Source: Triticum aestivum
Lineage: Eukaryota; Streptophyta; Magnoliopsida; Poales; Poaceae
Direction of reading: 5' to 3'
DNA length: 64,000 nucleotides
NCBI RefSeq assembly: GCF_018294505.1
Contig: NC_057802.1
Coordinates: 556,759,948-556,823,947 of the forward strand
A model generated the notes under the pieces. That model was given only the letters and a program-made list of their open reading frames with translations, ran no database searches and was not told the DNA's origin. The translations under genes and the position numbers were made by a program. Below, piece after piece: positions 45,540 through 57,400 of the stretch (its first letter is position 1; each line of letters begins with the position of its first letter).

Positions 45540-47936
45540 ATGGTCCGCATGATGACCGAAGGCATCGTGAATAGGTTTTTGAGGTCCGCGAAGGCCGAGA
45601 TGCTTCAAAAGAACGAGACGGAGATAAGATGTCCGTGTCGAAGATGCAAGCTGAAGAGCCTTATTGCGGACCCGGAATCCGGGCAGGTGCGGGACCACCT
45701 GCTCTTGCGTGGTTTCATGGATGGCTATCGGTGGCAAGGTGATGAAGATGACTACGAAGTCGTCCATGGGGGCCGGGCAAAAAATGAGGAAGGGCAGCAA
45801 AACAACCACCGCGGCTCGGGCGGGCGAGAAGACGAAGAATCCCCAGGAGATGATCATGACGGTGATGCTGTACACAGTCATCATGTAGAAGATGCAGGAC
45901 ATGATGATGAGGAAGATGCCGGAGCAGACGACGGGCATGATCATGAAGATGATGATGCCGGCGGAGCAGACGACGCTGGACCATCGATGGGCTGGGTGCA
46001 GGACCCTCATATTCAAGAGCTGCTTCTCAAGCAGACGGATAACGCAAGAGCTGCCACCCGAGAGAAAGCCAAGATGGATCAACTTGAGTTAGACGCGGTT
46101 ACTCCATTGTATGAAGGATGCAGGCCCGAGGATACCCGCCTGAAAGTAACGCTCATGGCTCTGGAGATGAAGGTAAAACACAAAATGACCGACGCATGCT
46201 TCGACGAGAACATGTCATTCTGGCACGAACGTCTTCCCAAGGGGAACAAGTGCCCGACCAGTTTGGAGGAGGCGAAGAAAATCGTGTGTCCTCTGGATTT
46301 ACCGCACGTGAAATACCATGTGTGCATGAACAATTGCATCATTTATCGGGACGAGCACGCGGAGTCTACCATATGTCCGGTGTGCGGCATCACTCGATAC
46401 AAGAAGAGGAAGAAAGCTCCTCGAAAAGTGGTGTGGTACTTTCCGATCACTCCTCGTCTGCAGCGGTATTTCGCGGACCCTATGGTAGCAAAGCTCCTGC
46501 GTTGGCACGTGGATAGGGAGGAGAAGAAGCGAGAAGATGACGCAAATGATCCGGAGATAGATAAAAAAGACAAGATGCTGAGTCACCCTAAGGATGCGAG
46601 CCAGTGGCAAGCGTTGAACTTCGAAGACCTAGAATTTGGGAACGATCCAAGGAACATCGTGCTGGGCGCGAGCACCGATGGAGTCAATCCGTTTGGCAGC
46701 CAGAGAAGCACACATAGCACCTGGCTTGTGTTTGTGTGGATGTACAACCTTCCCCCCTGGTTGTGCATGAAGAGGAAGTACATTCACATGAGTATTCTAA
46801 TTGAAGGACCGAAACAACCAGGGAACGACATCAATCTGTATCTGGGGCTGCTGAAAGAGGAGCTTGACACGCTGTGGAAAACGCCAGCCAATACGTGGGA
46901 CGCCGCAGAGAAAGAATATTTCCCTATGAGAGCCGCGCTGCTCACGACGGTGCACGACTATCTCGGTTACGGATATGTCGCGGGGCAGGTGGTCCACGGA
47001 TTTTCTGGATGCGTCAGATGCATGGATGACACAACGTATCGCCAGCTAGATAGAGATCCCGGGTCTTCGAAAACCGTGTTCATGGGACATCGAAGGTGGC
47101 TTCGCGACGATGACCCGTGGAGAAAACGCAAGGATCTATTCGATGGTGAAACTGAACCCCGAGGATGCCCGCGTACGAGGAGCGGCGAGGAAATAGACGA
47201 GCTGTTGAAAAATTGGAAAGACTGCCCACTGCCGGGAAAGAAGCAAAAGGCGCCAGAGCCGGGAAAGAAGCGAAAGGCGCCAGAGCCGCTGCTGAAGGTA
47301 TGGAAAACGAGGTCTGTTTTCTGGGACTTGCCGTACTGGAAGATCCACCGTGTGCCTTACAGCCTTGATGTCATGCATATCACGAAGAACGTGTGCGAGA
47401 GTCTGCTTGGTACCCTGCTCAACATGCCAGAGAGGACCAAAGATGGGCCGAAAGCAAGGGCAGACTTGAAATCAATGGGCATCAGGCAGGAGCTTCACGC
47501 TATATATGATGATGATGATGAGGCGAAGCAGGACACGGAAAGTCGTCGCAAAGGCAAAAAGGCCAAGAAGACCGGAAATGACTACCCTCCCGCGTGCTTC
47601 ACTCTAAGTCAGGAGGAGATCGAGCAGTTTTTCACCTGCCTCATAGGAGTAAAACTTCCTTACGGTTACGCGGGGAAGATAAGCAGATACCTAGACCTAG
47701 CGAAGCTGAAGTTCAGCGGGATGAAGTCTCACGACTGTCACGTGCTGATGACGCAGATACTTCCAGTTGCAATCCGTGGGATCATGGACGCGCACGTCCG
47801 TGAAACGCTATTTGGCCTATGCAACTTTTTCAACGTCATCTCTCGGAAGTCTGTTGGCGTGAGGCAACTCAGAATCGACGAGTATGTCTCTTTGGTTTCG
47901 AGAGTCGTTCAACTTAGATGTAATCGATGCTATTAA
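45540..47936 (+). pseudogene. TNP2-type CACTA transposase, C-terminally truncated
   Basis: The start is taken at ATG 45540, just after a likely splice acceptor (CCCCGCAG, 45533), with a donor GTAAGT near 45226; an upstream in-frame ATG is at 45441. About 798 residues: transposase-associated Cys domain (EIRCPCRRCKL, residues ~25-80), an Asp/His-rich acidic spacer, the TNP2 core (VCGITRYKK, STDGVNPFG, GHRRWL, then SLDVMHITKNV, holding the conserved Asp residues of this DDE family), a duplicated KKxKAPEPG segment, and the start of DUF4218 (MKSHDCHVLM, LFGLCNFFNVI). After GVRQLR the normal family sequence is lost and an unrelated 20-residue tail follows. The missing part includes the rest of DUF4218 and the C-terminal DUF4216-type region, so activity is doubtful. 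Confidence 0.8.
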
Positions 47937-48037
47937 TGTCTTGCTTTTCTCTTCCGATCGTTCTGTTGCATACTTATATATTGCTTATGTATTGTCTGTG
48001 AATTGGTACTAACGTTTCGTTTGGCTACTGCATAGCG

Positions 48038-48292
48038 ATGCCGTGGTATGTCGTGTACAAGGGTAAGGTTCCCGGAGTCTACGACGACTGGGAGGAGTGT
48101 CGGAGACAGGTTCACCGATTCAGCGGTAACAGTTACAAAGGGTACGCCACTAGGGCCGAGGCCGAATCTAGATACGCCCGCTATCTAGCGGGAGAGGGGA
48201 GGGAGCATTGGAGGAACCGGATGAAGACGAGTTTCATCGTGATGATGCTCATCGTGATGACCGCAGCTCTCTTCTATGTGACGGTAGTTTAG
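48038..48292 (+). CDS. RNase H1-type hybrid-binding domain with C-terminal membrane segment
   Basis: An intact 84-residue ORF. Residues 3-52 match the caulimovirus viroplasmin/RNase H1 N-terminal domain pattern: WYVVYKGKVPGVYDDWEEC, a V at +4, YKGYATRAEAE. This domain binds RNA-DNA hybrids or dsRNA in RNase H1. Residues ~64-84 (FIVMMLIVMTAALFYVTVV) form a hydrophobic segment ending the protein, like a tail anchor. There is no catalytic RNase H domain. An acceptor GCATAG lies two bases before the ATG, suggesting a spliced leader or an exon following the transposase. It occupies the place of a TNPA-like second gene in CACTA-4. Confidence 0.7.
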   Translation: MPWYVVYKGKVPGVYDDWEECRRQVHRFSGNSYKGYATRAEAESRYARYLAGEGREHWRNRMKTSFIVMMLIVMTAALFYVTVV

Positions 48293-48564
48293 ATGATCGA
48301 TATCGACTTGTAATGTGAAGACAAACTCGCGGTCTCGAGACTTGTAATATAATGTTCTATCTTTGTTCGGTCTTTTCAATTCGGAGACTAATATGATGAA
48401 TTGTATTCGGAGACTAAAATGATGAATTGTATTCAGAGACTAATCTTCTATTATATTCGATGAATCTGTTGTTGATGTGTGCTGTCTATATTTTGTCCAA
48501 TTATACATTTTGTAACCTGTGCAAAAAACAGAAAATAAAAAAAATAAAAAACCTAATATTCATA

Positions 48565-48915
48565 CTAATGGCGCATCACATCATAGTGCGCCATTAGTAT
48601 GCCAAAGGATACTAATGGCGCATCACTAAACAGTGCGCCATTAGTATGCCGAAGTTACTAATGGCGCATCCTGTTGTTGTGCGACATTAGTATGCCAAAG
48701 CACCTGGGTATACATGGCCCCCTAGGAGGCATACTAATGGCGCACTGTTGTATATACTAATGGCGCATCTGGGGTGCGCCATTAGTATACCAGATACTAA
48801 TGGCTATACTAATGGCGCACCAGTGGTGCGCCATTAGTAAAATATACTAATGGCGTGGCACTAATGGCGCACCACTAATGTGCCATTAATGGCCAAATTA
48901 GGTGCGCCATTAGTA
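48565..48915. repeat. Right subterminal inverted arrays of CACTA-4
   Basis: Repeated ACTAATGGCGCA and GTGCGCCATTAGTA pairs, as at the left end. Confidence 0.85.
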
Positions 48916-48936
48916 GGCCTTTTCCTAGTAGTGACC

Positions 48937-49884
48937 GCACGGGTCGTACGGATCCTCCCCAACATGCGGTTGGACAAACATACTGTATGAACGAAAATTA
49001 TGTGTCAGCGGTAGGATGGCTGAGTTTGGTTTGTTCACATGCGGGTAGCACGTGTCAGTGAGGGTGTGTTCCCTTGGTTGGGTTTGCGGCGTGCAGGAGC
49101 GACTGTGTGAGGGTGCGGAGCGACCGTGTGAGGGTGCGGAGCGACCGTGTGAGGGTGCGGTGCGACCGCGACAGCCATGCGCAAATGTGCCTCCTTTTCA
49201 TTTTGAAAACCTTAGGCAAGCTTGGCAAAAATGTGTGGCGAAGTATGGCAATGCAAGGCCTAGACCCAAACAGGATAAGTACGTACATACTAGGAGTACT
49301 GGTGTTAATAAAGAAAGACAGGGTTATCCTTCGCGGGATTAATCGATACAAATCCTCGTTTGACGTGTCAATTAATGCATATTTTTTCTCCAAAGCCCAA
49401 AGAGCTAACCATCTCACTCTCATCGCTTGATTAATGTAGCGCCATGCAAACCAACCTTCTCACTTCCACATGCATGCAAGGGTATATTAATGACCTTGGT
49501 TGCTGGTACGGGGCAAACCCCATCAATTTTGCCTCGATTAGTGTTAGTGGCCTTTTGCAAATTGTAATTTTGATATACTGGCTTTGTGTACAAAAAAAGG
49601 AGGTAGTAACTATTTGACTTCCTTCCCCATTGCGGTGACGTCGACGATATCTCGAACGTTGTGGTTTGACGAAGTGCATTCGACGGAGAACACCGTTGAG
49701 GGAGACCACCGGACGCAAGTGCCGCCAGCCAGCCAAGAGAACCGCCTTATTTGCATCCAGGAAGTCCGTTGAAGCAAAGGACGCGTAAATGTACTAGTAC
49801 TACTAGTACACAATAGCGTCGTCCGTCCAGCTTAGTGCGGTGAGGTGGTTTCTCAAAGAAGACGATGGAGAAGCGGAGTCAGCG
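48937..49884 (+). other. Noncoding DNA with a 21-bp tandem repeat
   Basis: GTGTGAGGGTGCGGAGCGACC is repeated about 3.5 times at 49097-49170. The rest shows no convincing gene. Possibly the left part of the CACTA-3 relict, but no terminus is seen. Confidence 0.5.
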
Positions 49885-50545
49885 AAGAGTGAAATGATGG
49901 TTGCTTCGTCCGTGCTTTGTGATTTGATGCCTCAATGCTTTGTGATTTGTGATAGAAGGGACAGGGGAGTAGACTCTGTGCTCTATACTGTACATGCGTC
50001 CAAGCACGGGGGCAAGAGGAGAGACGTTGCATTTTTCTATTCCTTCAATCAATCAATCAAGGAGCTTCGATTCCATCTTTTTGGCTTTGGCAGCACCGTC
50101 CACAATGGTTCCCATCGATGCCAAAAGCTATTTTCACATTTGGCTACACATTGTGGATGCCTAAAAAATTATAGAATCAAGATTAGTAAAAAAAAGAGGT
50201 GATTTTGCGGCGCGGATGGCGGGGGAGGTTTCTTATTTTTAGAGGACGTTGGCCTGGCGGTTTGCTAACACGTGGTCCCACGTGTCAGTGCTTTACCAAG
50301 ACGATCCGCGTCCCACATGAGGCAGAACAACGGCAGAAGCAACACGTGGTTAACTTGAAGAAGATCTTATCAAAAAAACTTGAAGAAGATGAGGGAGAAG
50401 CGGATTCAGCAATGAGTGAAATGATGGTTGCTTCGTCCCTCCAACTTCTTTTTTTAGCATTATTACTTCGTCCCTCCAACTTAACTGTGGGAAAGGTGCA
50501 GCTTTGTGATTTGATGCCTCATTGCTCATTACTACGTCGGCGCCA
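49885..50545 (-). promoter_or_regulatory. Two inverted copies of the cargo upstream module
   Basis: GTGAAATGATGGTTGCTTCG and TTTGTGATTTGATGCCTCA occur at 49889-49935 (with a deletion) and at 50418-50525 (with an internal duplication of CTTCGTCCCTCCAACTT). They are minus-strand versions of the module before cargo units A/B and C. A start for the gene they would drive is not evident. Confidence 0.55.
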
Positions 50546-50639
50546 TGACTGGGGTGCTTCACCCCTGCTGCTCTGCACTGTATTTCGGTATGGCACGTGG
50601 ACCCGGTAGCATGATGTCCCACATGTCGGCGAACGGGAC

Positions 50640-53600
50640 TAGAACATTTATGAAAGCGAGCACTCCACTCTTACGACAGAGGAGTACATGACACGGCGGC
50701 CCCGTGAACTGTCACTTGTACTGTATAGTACTATAGTTTTGTTGTTTCGCATGATCCATCGGTACAAACCCGATTAAAAAGGAAAGGGCGGGATTTTCCC
50801 GCGCGGTAGATGATACTGGCCATACATTTCAAAGGCAATTTTAATGTATGCAAACTGAATAATTAAGTAACAATATGATATCTAGTAAAATTAAAAACAC
50901 ATATGATTTATTGTGTTAGAGTGTAGTAGTAGTAGTGCTGTATTGCATAGTTGTTAGATGCAACATGCGAGAACGTGTAGAGATGTAGTTTTGGAGGGCC
51001 TACAGAGACAAAAGCGTAATACGGTCACCGAACTTCAGAATACGGTCATTACGGTCACTATATACATTTTGCGGTGATTATACGGTCACTTGCTCACCGT
51101 TCGGCATCAGATTGCACTCTGTTGACCGGCCAAATAGTCTGCCTGGCACCATGTTGACTAGTTAAACTGACCACGTTCCTTGTGGGTCCCACATGTCAGT
51201 TCACATAGGAAAAAGGTCAGATAAACACAAATTTACCCAGGCGCGACAAGACTCCAACCCGTGCTCGGGAATCACCTGGTTGTGTATGTGTCTGTCAGGG
51301 CCTGGTGTGTGCGCGTGCACGTGTAGGTTGAGCACTTGAGCGTGAGAGTGTGTGTTGGTCGTGTGGTGTGTGCATGCATGCGTGCGTGTGTGCGTGTGAG
51401 TGTTGCGTGCGTTCATGGCTGCGTGTGTACGTGTGAGTGTTGTGTGCGTGTGTGGCTGCATGTGTTCGTGTGAGTGTTGCGTGTATGCAGTTCGTGTGCA
51501 TGCGTGCGTGTGTGTATAATCACACCACCAGCTCCTGTGTGTTAAAACAGACGGCTCAGCATACCAATACAAGGCCACCTTGTCCGTTGTGCCCGCGGTC
51601 ATGACTTCGAACCACCATCCAATATTTTTTTGTTGTTTGTTTTCATTCTTACTAGCAAGATGCCCGTGCATTGCACGTAACATCAAGATGCATTTGTATG
51701 ACTAGTTTATCTTGTGAGAGAAAAGGATGAATGAGGGAAGGCCTTATTTGCAAATGTGGAGAGGTGTGTGGGTACCTTTTTGCAAAATTGCCATAGTTTC
51801 CTTCCTATCTATCAGATATAAATCGGACGGCCTATGTTGCAGGATAGCAGCCACACCATCATCACCAACTCTATTTTTTATAAGAGTGTAGAAGAGTAGA
51901 TACAAGCCGGCAGGTGGGCCCAATGGTAGTGAGATGATGTGATGCAACACTAGAGGTGCAACGTGGAGCGTTCAACTAGTCAACTAGTCGTGTCTTGAGC
52001 AAATACAGAGCTGTATGGTGAGCCCGTGACTGTATAGTAACCACAAAACGTAAATGGTGACCGTAATGAGTGGATTCTGAAGTCCAATGTACGTATCGTA
52101 CTTTCGCTCCAAATACAATGATCGTCATTGTATATAGCGAGAGAAAGATGAAACATGTGTGAATGTGCTGGGGGCTTACTTTTAGAGGACCTGGAGATAG
52201 TTTGTGTGCATACGTGAAAGGGGCGTAGAGGGGGTGTATGCGATGGGGAGAGAGATGCTCTTCGTTTCTCTTCATTATGACTAACTTTATATATAGTATA
52301 CAAATATAAAAATTCACAGTGCGGAATAAATATCATTGTGGGCACCATGCAATGCAAATTAACGTTCATACTCCTCCATATAACTTTGTAATGTTGTATA
52401 TATGTAGAAATTCTAAAATAATTTTTTGGCCACACTTTATTCAAAAGGAATGTTGTATGCGAAATAAACGTGAAGAGAGGGCTTTTTAGATCAATGGGGT
52501 ACGTGATGTAACATGTGTGAATGTGTAGTTGATGTATTTGGCAGGGCCTAGAGAGGTATGTGTGTGTATTATGTATTCGAGAGAGGCATGGATAGAGGGG
52601 CCGGCGGGGGGAGGGGGGCGTGGGAGAGATAGCACGAGATATGAGAGAGGTCTAGAGAGAGGGAGACTATATATGATATCACGGCGAGAGATTCCCTTGA
52701 GTGTGTATATGCAAGGGGGGAGGGTATAGAGGCACGAGGAGATTTTTTGTGTGGTGTCTGTGTTGGTATGTGTGGGTGTGAGAAGATAACGGGACCTGGG
52801 GGCAGAGGTGAGGCCCTTGGTTCGGTTCCATCCTGCGCCACATTGGTCGGCCCGTGACGCATTTAGGGAGACCCATGGATGACTTGTCGTACAAGACAAC
52901 GATAGCAGAATTGTGAAGGACTCTGTGTCCGCTAAAAAGCCGGCTAGGATTTGTAACCCTGGGTTATCGGACTAAGGTAACCCCTTATCTCTGATATTAC
53001 TATTCATCCAACCTAACTTTAAGGGGCATCCTGCATAATGCTCTGCTAGAATCATACTCGTCGATTAGGAAGAGAGGTGTGAGACAATGCGTGAGAGACA
53101 GGCCTAAAGGTAATGTGCGTACAGGAGACACATAGGCAGGTCTATGTATATAGAAAGGGTCGATGGGGATTGTGCATGTGTATGCTTGTGAGAGGAAGAG
53201 TGCTTTTGATAAAGGTTAGTGAAAACAGTCGTAAGTGGTTACGAGAGGGAGGGAGGGTTATATTGAGAGCATGTCTCTGAGAAAGACACCTCGGAAGAGA
53301 GTGTGTGAGCACGTGTGAGAGACCACCGATGGAGAGTGAAACTACACGTAAAAGGCTGATGTACACATTGATTAAAGATATAAATTGTATCCAAATATTA
53401 GGATGGGATCATGATATTTGCAATTCGCGTAAGGAACGGTCATTGATCCATTAGACATCTAGATTCTATCGAATTTGAGCATGTCTATGTTATTATTCGA
53501 CATAATTGATCCACATAGTTAGTATTTTGAACTCCAGACAATGCATCGCTTTAGCAATCGAATATAAACGTGAGTATAGTTCATGTCGTGTGTGTAAAGC

Positions 53601-54100
53601 ACATTACACATACGAAAGTTACACAATGAACATTATTAATAGCTAGCTATGAACTAGCATACATTTGAATTCAACTTAAGATGGTTTAAAAAATCGAATT
53701 CAACATGAAGTCCATTCAATTATTTGAATTCGATATCATGGCATTTGTAAATCATACCTAAGTTATGAGGGCACCAATCTTTGCTCTGATTTTGTACATA
53801 ATAGCATATATAGTCGTGTACAAAATAGATTCAAATTTAGCTCCTCCATTCCAAAATAATCGTAGTTATAGGATTTTCAAGTGTCAAAACTTCAAAAAGA
53901 AGCGGATAATTTAATGAGCTTTTCAAACATACAAGGTCAAATTTAACGTTGTCTATTTAGGTCAATCCTCAAAGTTCAAGAGTACTCTAAACGTGAATGC
54001 TTCTGTTTCAAAATTTCGAACGAGGTGCCAAAAGAGCATCTACTCGCCCGAAACCGCGTGAGACCAATGTTTGGTAGTAGAAGCAAATTACTTTTCTAAC
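50640..54100 (+). other. Repeat-poor noncoding DNA with GT- and GA-rich low complexity
   Basis: 51290-51515 is a long GTGTGTGCGTG-type purine/pyrimidine alternating tract. 52550-52720 is GA-rich (GAGAGAGGTCTAGAGAGAGG). 51655 begins with ACTAGCAAGATGCCCGTGCA, a word I associate with old grass repeats. 53380-54000 is AT-rich with TTGAATTC words. ORFs here (for example His/Thr-rich ones at 51201-51686, minus) are products of the GT tract. No gene supported. Confidence 0.5.
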
Positions 54101-54467
54101 TCCGATCCGTGAAACCTATCGGCCCGACGTCCAAAGGTCTAAACCGGGGTAGGTTTGTAGCTTCATCTAGACGCCACGCAACCGCCTCCGAAAAACATTC
54201 ATACACAATGGCCGCCTATGCACACATGCGCATGGACGAAATCGCTCCCGCCCACTATTTGGGACACCTGGGATTACCATCCTACCCCGACCCGCAGTAG
54301 GTCCGAAATTTAAGAGGGGGGGTAAAGTTTGTACTTTCCCCAAATTTCAAACCAGCGCGTCCCATCTGTTCAAAAAAGCCAAAAACAAGCGCATCCCAGA
54401 CCGAAACTTGGTTCTACCTTAGCTCCCCCCGCCCCCCGCCCCCCGTCCGGTTCCCCATTCGTACTCC

Positions 54468-57400
54468 GTGGGCGCCAAAACTACCTCTCCACCAGCCGCG
54501 AAACGCCGGCGTCCTCTGTCCGCCACCCATCCCACCCATCAACCGCCGCCCTCCTCCATCACGCCGGGGCCGATACCCCGACGTCGTCGTCCACCACAAC
54601 CTCAACCGCAACGCCCTCCACGGCTAGTAGTTGAAGCTGAGGCCGAGCCGTCCATACCCGAGCCAGTTCAACCACGCCGTCCTGCGCCTCACCGCTGCCG
54701 CTCCAACTTCGCCACCGTCCACCGCACCGGAGCTGTTCCTGCTATGCCGTCCTTCGCCGCCTCGGATCTGCTTCCCCTCCGCCGACATACGGCCACGGCA
54801 ACACAGTCAACAATTTGGCCATGGGTTCGTCCAAGCCTGCACCCTCCTCCAAAACACCGCTTTCCCCGACAAAAAGAAGAAGATCGGCGGAGGCGACCAC
54901 ACCGGCAACCGAAAATGGTACTCCTCTTCCCTTATTCGTGCAAATATTATGTGTCTGCTTGCACGGTACTCATCCCACAAAAGACACTAGTTGACCGCTT
55001 CTTCTTGATACTAGATGTTCCTAGTAACTCGCGATGCACAAGGTTTCTCCTCATATACTATTTCACCTTAGCTAGAGGTCCGTCGCCCCCCTGAATTTCA
55101 ATTTCTGGCCAGTTGATTCCCAATTAACGGAAGCATTCCCCGGCGTAACAGGCGCTAGTACGCCTATTACGTCGGGGAAGCAGCGCCTTGGTGTTTATCT
55201 TAGGGGCGTGTGCGGCCTAGAGCTACTGGCGCCCGATCTGGAGGTCGACCGGGATTAAAGGGATGGCCTGGGGGCGCTGCCAAGCACGGCGGTGGTATGA
55301 GGTCGATGGGAGGGCGGGGCGGCGGAGGCAGGGGTCTGGGCCGGTGGTCGCTGGCGGTTTGAGAAAGGTCGTCAACAGTGACTGGTGGGAGGTAGACGAA
55401 GGCCATCTGCCCGTTCCTTATAGATCGGACGGTTCATTAAAAAAATCGACTGACCTATTTATTTTCAGTCGACCATTATCTTAGATATGACCACATGTGG
55501 TGGTGTGCTGGAGGAGTACCTGCATTTCCTGTGCTCATATATTACAAAATCATACGGAGTAGAATCTAATTTTGTTTGCCATGCAATGTTGTAGAGCTAT
55601 CATATGTCTCCTGTCATTTATTTGTTAGCCACCTGCTATCTACTACTTTTACAGTACACTAGTTCTGCACACACTTCACCCATACTCTCACTATTGTGTT
55701 TTTATGCAAGGGTATTTCAGACCCTGCCTTGACAGAAGCAGAAAAGATAAGAGAGAAGTCGCTCCAGCGTGGTACACGGCTAAGCGAAACACGTTTCAAG
55801 ACTTTAAAGGGTGTAGTGTCAGTAGATGGAGACGGGGAACGTAGCTCTAGAGTTGATGATCTCGCTTGCCGTGAACCACCATCCCAGGTGCTTGCTTTAA
55901 CTTCACGGTGTCATATGTGGTTGCATGTTGCATATGGTGTCTACCTTGTATTCTAAAGGCCGAATTCGGTCTTTATCAAGATAAGGAAAGATATTTTTTA
56001 CATGAACCACCATCACGGGAGCACCAGAAGACAAATAGCTAGTCAAGGCACTGGCCGAGTCAGTGACAAGCCCAGCACAGACATACATCACCTGGAAGCC
56101 AACTAAAAAGCCACGATGATGGCGAAGCAGCCCACCTCCCACCAGGCTCTCAGGTCATAGATGATCATGCTCACCACTCCAGCCGGATGTCTAGCTTGTA
56201 TTGCTTCCAATTTGGTTAAATTGCATCTGCTTAGCTTACAGACTATACCTTTGAATATGACACGCCTTCCTGTTTTTGGTACATACTAGTACATCTGTCT
56301 ATTAACCATGTTCTTACATCAAACTAATGTTCTTGTGTATCCCTCATCAATCACTTATCATGAGGCAGTCAGGCAAGTGGACTACTATGAGAAAATATCC
56401 TCATTTAAAGAATGCAGCGTCAGCCTCCCCACATGATTCTCAAGAAACAACAAGGCTAGATGAAGATAGTGAACGTAGCTCTATAGTTGATTACCGCATT
56501 TCCCCTACACTAGCATCGCAGGTGGTTGCTCTAACTTGGCAGCGTGATATGTGGTTGCATGTTGCATATGGTGTCTAGATTATAATTCTTCTAATCTGTT
56601 TAAATTGCATGTGCTATTCTGCTTAGTTTATACATTATACCTGTTAATGTGACATGCCTTCCTGTTTTTAGTACATAGTACATCTGTCTATTAAGCATGT
56701 CCTCACATAAAACTATTGTTTTTTTATATCCCGCATAAATCAATATGACGAGACACCTTCGGTATATGCAGTGTGATATTAGTTGCATCTTTCATATGAT
56801 TTATAGCATGAACTGCTTCTAATTTGTTGAAATGCCATTTATGATGGGACGCTTTTAACTTGGTAGAGTCATATTGGTTGCATCTTTCATGTGGTGTCTA
56901 GCTTGCATTGCTTCTTATTTGTTGAAATGGTTTATGCTTAGTTTACACAAACATTTGTGAATATGCCATGCCGTCCAGTTTTTCGTATTATTCCATCCTG
57001 GAATCATGTGTTTGCCTTACATCAAAGTAGTGATTGTCAGTATCATGCACGAATGAGTTCTGAAGAGTGAATTTTATTGCTTTTTCTTGTCGGTTTTACT
57101 TGACAATTCAAAATCAATAAAGCGGAAGGAAGTTAGCAAGGCAGCGGATGAAGGTGCTCCTTCCAAACGGAGGGCCTCTACAGATTCTACTCCTCCATCC
57201 CCCCAAGATGATTTCCAAGACAACACATGCATAGACACTCAACGTAGCTGTGTTGGTGATGAGCACGTCTCCCCTAGTGCACAATTCTTATCGGTTTGAC
57301 TTCACAATGCAAAATCATTACAGCTGAAGGAAATTAGTCCGGCAGTGGATGATGGTGGTCCTTCGGAGCAACTCAAACAGGGGGTCTCTACAGATTCTAC

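Larger units (their letters stand above)
44613..48933 (+). mobile_element. CACTA-4: complete 4.3 kb CACTA element of a second family
   Basis: The ends CACTACTAGAAAAAGGG and CCTTTTCCTAGTAGTG are inverted repeats, flanked by ACC on both sides (44610-44612, 48934-48936). It carries palindromic ACTAATGGCGCACC arrays at both ends, a truncated TNP2-type transposase and a small HBD-membrane ORF. The termini and subterminal repeats differ from CACTA-1/2, so it is a separate family. Confidence 0.92.

Noticed and set aside
45447..46082. 211-residue minus-strand ORF opposite the transposase
   Set aside because: A shadow of the GC-rich, Asp/His-repeat part of the TNP2 coding strand.
51201..51686. 161-residue His/Thr-rich ORF on the minus strand
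   Set aside because: An artefact of the GT-rich microsatellite.
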